From positions 1 through 7,024 of the forward strand of contig DATMJI010000160.1 of assembly GCA_035553895.1 (NCBI GenBank): a DNA stretch of 7,024 bases. The letters run 5' to 3'. Under the pieces are notes generated by a model that searched no databases, was not told the origin of the DNA, and saw only the letters and a list, made by a program, of their open reading frames with translations. The position numbers were made by a program, and so were the translations under genes. Source of the DNA: JADDRA01 sp035553895. GTDB lineage: Bacteria; Actinomycetota; Acidimicrobiia; Acidimicrobiales; CADCSY01. This document shows, piece after piece, positions 6,937 through 7,024 of the stretch. Within the stretch, counting starts at the first letter, position 1. Every line of letters begins with the position of its first letter.

Positions 6937-7024
6937 GATGACGCCTCGAACAGGGTCGGGGGTCGCTGCACCACCGGCTCGCCGACCCGGTAGCGGGCGA
7001 GGGCGGGGCGGGCTTCGACAGTGC
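6933..7024 (-). CDS. jetB: C-terminal end of Wadjet type II subunit JetB (DUF2398/TIGR02678-like), partial
   Basis: Only the last 29 residues are inside the window, ending VEARPALARYRVGEPVVQRP and then PTLFEASS before a TGA at 6935-6933. The segment containing PALARYR fits the C-terminus of TIGR02678/DUF2398 proteins as I remember them. Position directly upstream of jetC, with a GTGA overlap, is exactly where jetB lies in type II Wadjet operons (order jetA, jetB, jetC, jetD). JetB is the small accessory (kite/MksE-like) subunit that bridges the JetC heads with the JetA kleisin. Identification rests mainly on synteny because so little is visible. Confidence 0.7.
   Translation of the reverse strand, partial: TVEARPALARYRVGEPVVQRPPTLFEASS

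Overview
The window is very GC-rich (by eye about 70% or more) and densely coded. Every gene lies on the minus strand, four of the five start codons that can be placed are GTG, and third codon positions are almost all G or C. This suggests a high-GC actinobacterium. An acidimicrobial or related lineage is possible, but the sequence does not settle it.

Right part (1565-7024, transcribed right to left): the 3' three genes of a type II Wadjet (JetABCD) SMC-type anti-plasmid system. They are the last 29 codons of jetB (DUF2398/TIGR02678-like, cut by the window edge), a complete jetC (1354-aa SMC-like ATPase, TIGR02680-like) and a complete jetD (436-aa Toprim nuclease, DUF3323 + DUF2399, TIGR02679-like). 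jetB/jetC and jetC/jetD each overlap by the 4 bp GTGA, so the genes are almost certainly one translationally coupled operon. jetA (DUF2397-type) is expected just beyond position 7024. In the established model, JetABC is a loop-extruding condensin-like motor that recognises small circular DNA, and JetD cleaves it.

Middle (1315-1564): a 250-bp gap. It holds a plausible ECF-type promoter (TGTCGA, 17 nt, CGAC) with a 13-nt palindrome in its spacer, and a strong Shine-Dalgarno for the next gene. A doubtful 63-codon ORF also lies here.

Left part (1-1314): a YciI/DGPF-domain protein followed, again with a GTGA overlap, by an ECF sigma factor with the long C-terminal extension of the ECF42 (SigJ/DUF6596-like) type. 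The sigma gene is cut by the left edge after 299 codons. This is the known ECF42-DGPF pairing, which lacks a classical anti-sigma factor. Inside the sigma gene, in the linker between regions 2 and 4, is a perfect 16-bp inverted repeat with a 12-nt loop.

The defence system is a recognised type, not a new one. The less ordinary points are the intragenic hairpin, the candidate autoregulated ECF42 promoter, the change in codon use at the jetD 3' end, and the adjacency of an ECF42 module to a Wadjet operon. I saw no RNA genes, CRISPR arrays, insertion sequences or clear intrinsic terminators.
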